A program made the position numbers and the translations under genes. From contig DNLN01000022.1 in the NCBI GenBank assembly GCA_003488465.1, positions 1 through 8,365 of the forward strand: 8,365 bases of DNA, written 5' to 3'. Below the pieces are notes generated by a model. The model did not search any database, was not told where the DNA came from, and saw only the letters and a program-made list of their open reading frames with translations. Shown one piece after another: positions 7,676 to 8,365 of the stretch. Numbering within the stretch: position 1 is the first letter of the stretch; each line of letters opens with the position of its first letter. Source of the stretch: Sutterella sp. Its GTDB lineage: Bacteria; Pseudomonadota; Gammaproteobacteria; Burkholderiales; Burkholderiaceae_F.

Positions 7676-7676
7676 C

Positions 7677-8365
7677 ATGAAGCTTGGCAGATGGCTGGCA
7701 CTTTTCGGAAAGCTTGCGGCGGTAGCGCTGCTGGCCGCCGTCTGTATCCTTGGGGCCTTGGTGTACCAGACTGACATCGGTTTGCCCCTGCAGATCCGTC
7801 GTCTTACGATCGAAGGGGTTGCCGAGGGGAGCGCCTCGATTCAGGAACTTCAGGACAGCGTGCAGAGGGCGCTTGGCGAGAAGAACTTTCTCTCCGTGAA
7901 GCTTGAGGATATTCGGGACGCCGTCGAATCCATTTCCTGGGTCAGAAAGGCTCGGGTGGATCGCGTCTGGCCCGATGGGCTGAGTGTCTATGTTCAACGC
8001 CACGAACCGATTGCTCTTTGGGAGGACGGCAGGCTCGTGTCCGCCGACGGCGTCCTTTTCACGAGCAGCGATGTCGGCATTGAGCGAATCAGCACCCTGC
8101 CTCGGTTTTCGGGGGATGCGGCCATGCTTCCGATGATCGCGCAGCTCTGGAGCAAGTTCAATGAAAGCGCAGGGCGCATCGGCGCGCGCGTGAGGGCCGT
8201 CCAGGTGTCGCTTCTGGGCAGCTGGCAGATTTTGCTCGAGGCTGATCAGAGGCCGGATGTGACCGTGGAGCTCGGACGCTCGAAGGTGCGGTCTGTACTG
8301 ACGCACAGATTCGATTTGGTTGTTGATTATTATCAGAAAATCAGCGATATGATGCAGGGCTACCC
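7677..8365 (+). CDS. ftsQ: FtsQ, divisome scaffold protein (5' part, runs off the window)
   Basis: Partial gene: ATG 7677, open for 229 codons to the end of the window. FtsQ is a single-pass inner-membrane protein that bridges FtsK to FtsL, FtsB and later division proteins. Visible: a short basic cytoplasmic tail (M-K-L-G-R-W), one membrane helix at about residues 8-30, then a periplasmic POTRA-like domain at about 36-108 (I-R-R-L-T-I-E-G-V ... S-W-V-R-K-A-R-V-D-R-V-W-P-D-G-L-S-V-Y-V-Q-R-H-E-P-I-A-L-W), followed by the beta domain (V-S-A-D-G-V-L-F-T and onward). The W-P-x-x-L-x-V-x-V-x-x-x-x-P-x-A-x-W pattern is typical of FtsQ/DivIB. The cytoplasmic tail is shorter than in E. coli. FtsQ proteins are commonly 250-280 aa, so little beyond some 25-50 residues should be missing. 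It lies 33 nt after ddl, its usual neighbour. The next expected gene is ftsA. Confidence 0.95.
   Translation, partial: MKLGRWLALFGKLAAVALLAAVCILGALVYQTDIGLPLQIRRLTIEGVAEGSASIQELQDSVQRALGEKNFLSVKLEDIRDAVESISWVRKARVDRVWPDGLSVYVQRHEPIALWEDGRLVSADGVLFTSSDVGIERISTLPRFSGDAAMLPMIAQLWSKFNESAGRIGARVRAVQVSLLGSWQILLEADQRPDVTVELGRSKVRSVLTHRFDLVVDYYQKISDMMQGY

Noticed and set aside
6597..8306. Long minus-strand open frame (569 codons) opposite ddl and ftsQ
   Set aside because: It is fully antisense to two well-supported genes and has no recognisable domain. It is a codon-bias shadow.
1..8365. A new defence, mobile or accessory system hidden in the window
   Set aside because: Every base except about 130 nt of short spacers belongs to the eight standard dcw genes. 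No gap exceeds 37 nt, and there are no direct repeats, integrase or transposase signals, CRISPR repeats or tRNA-like folds.

Overview
This window is a stretch of a division and cell wall (dcw) cluster from a Gram-negative proteobacterium. All genes are on the + strand and the DNA is GC-rich (roughly 60%, judged by eye). The order murF (3' end), mraY, murD, ftsW, murG, murC, ddl, ftsQ (5' part) is the classic arrangement of beta- and gammaproteobacteria. Several details favour a betaproteobacterium of the order Burkholderiales: MraY is long (384 aa), with extra sequence before its D-L-[IL]-V-P-F-F-K-T segment; MurD is long (488 aa), with N-L-T-Q-D-H-I-D-W-H-G and D-D-S-K-G-T-N-V-G-A-T. A relative of the gut family Sutterellaceae is my guess. 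It rests on general similarity only, not on any search.

Layout: 1-249 is the C-terminus of MurF; 276-1430 mraY; 1430-2896 murD, sharing one base with mraY; about 2909-4132 ftsW, starting at a GTG; 4143-5249 murG; 5264-6655 murC; 6693-7643 ddl (ddlB type); 7677 to the end is the first 229 codons of ftsQ. Junctions are 26 nt, 1 nt overlap, 12 nt, 10 nt, 14 nt, 37 nt and 33 nt. No gap exceeds 40 nt, and I see no terminator, RNA gene, mobile element, CRISPR array or inserted accessory gene. The window therefore looks like the middle of one long operon whose promoter and end lie outside.

Together the genes make and place peptidoglycan precursors. MurC and MurD add L-Ala and D-Glu to UDP-MurNAc. 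Ddl makes D-Ala-D-Ala, which MurF attaches. MraY moves the MurNAc-pentapeptide to the undecaprenyl lipid (lipid I), and MurG adds GlcNAc (lipid II). FtsW polymerises lipid II at the septum, and FtsQ is a scaffold of the division machinery.

I found no new biological system here. The points most worth a second look are departures from conserved motifs inside otherwise orthodox enzymes: MurG lacks the usual H-E-Q-N acceptor-loop motif, the MurF C-terminus lacks the usual G-S-R, and FtsW has Q-V-S-E instead of Q-P-S-E. There are also a few small nucleic-acid features: an ambiguous ftsW start beside an A7 run, hairpins early in murG and at the murC end, and a duplicated Shine-Dalgarno-like motif before ftsQ.
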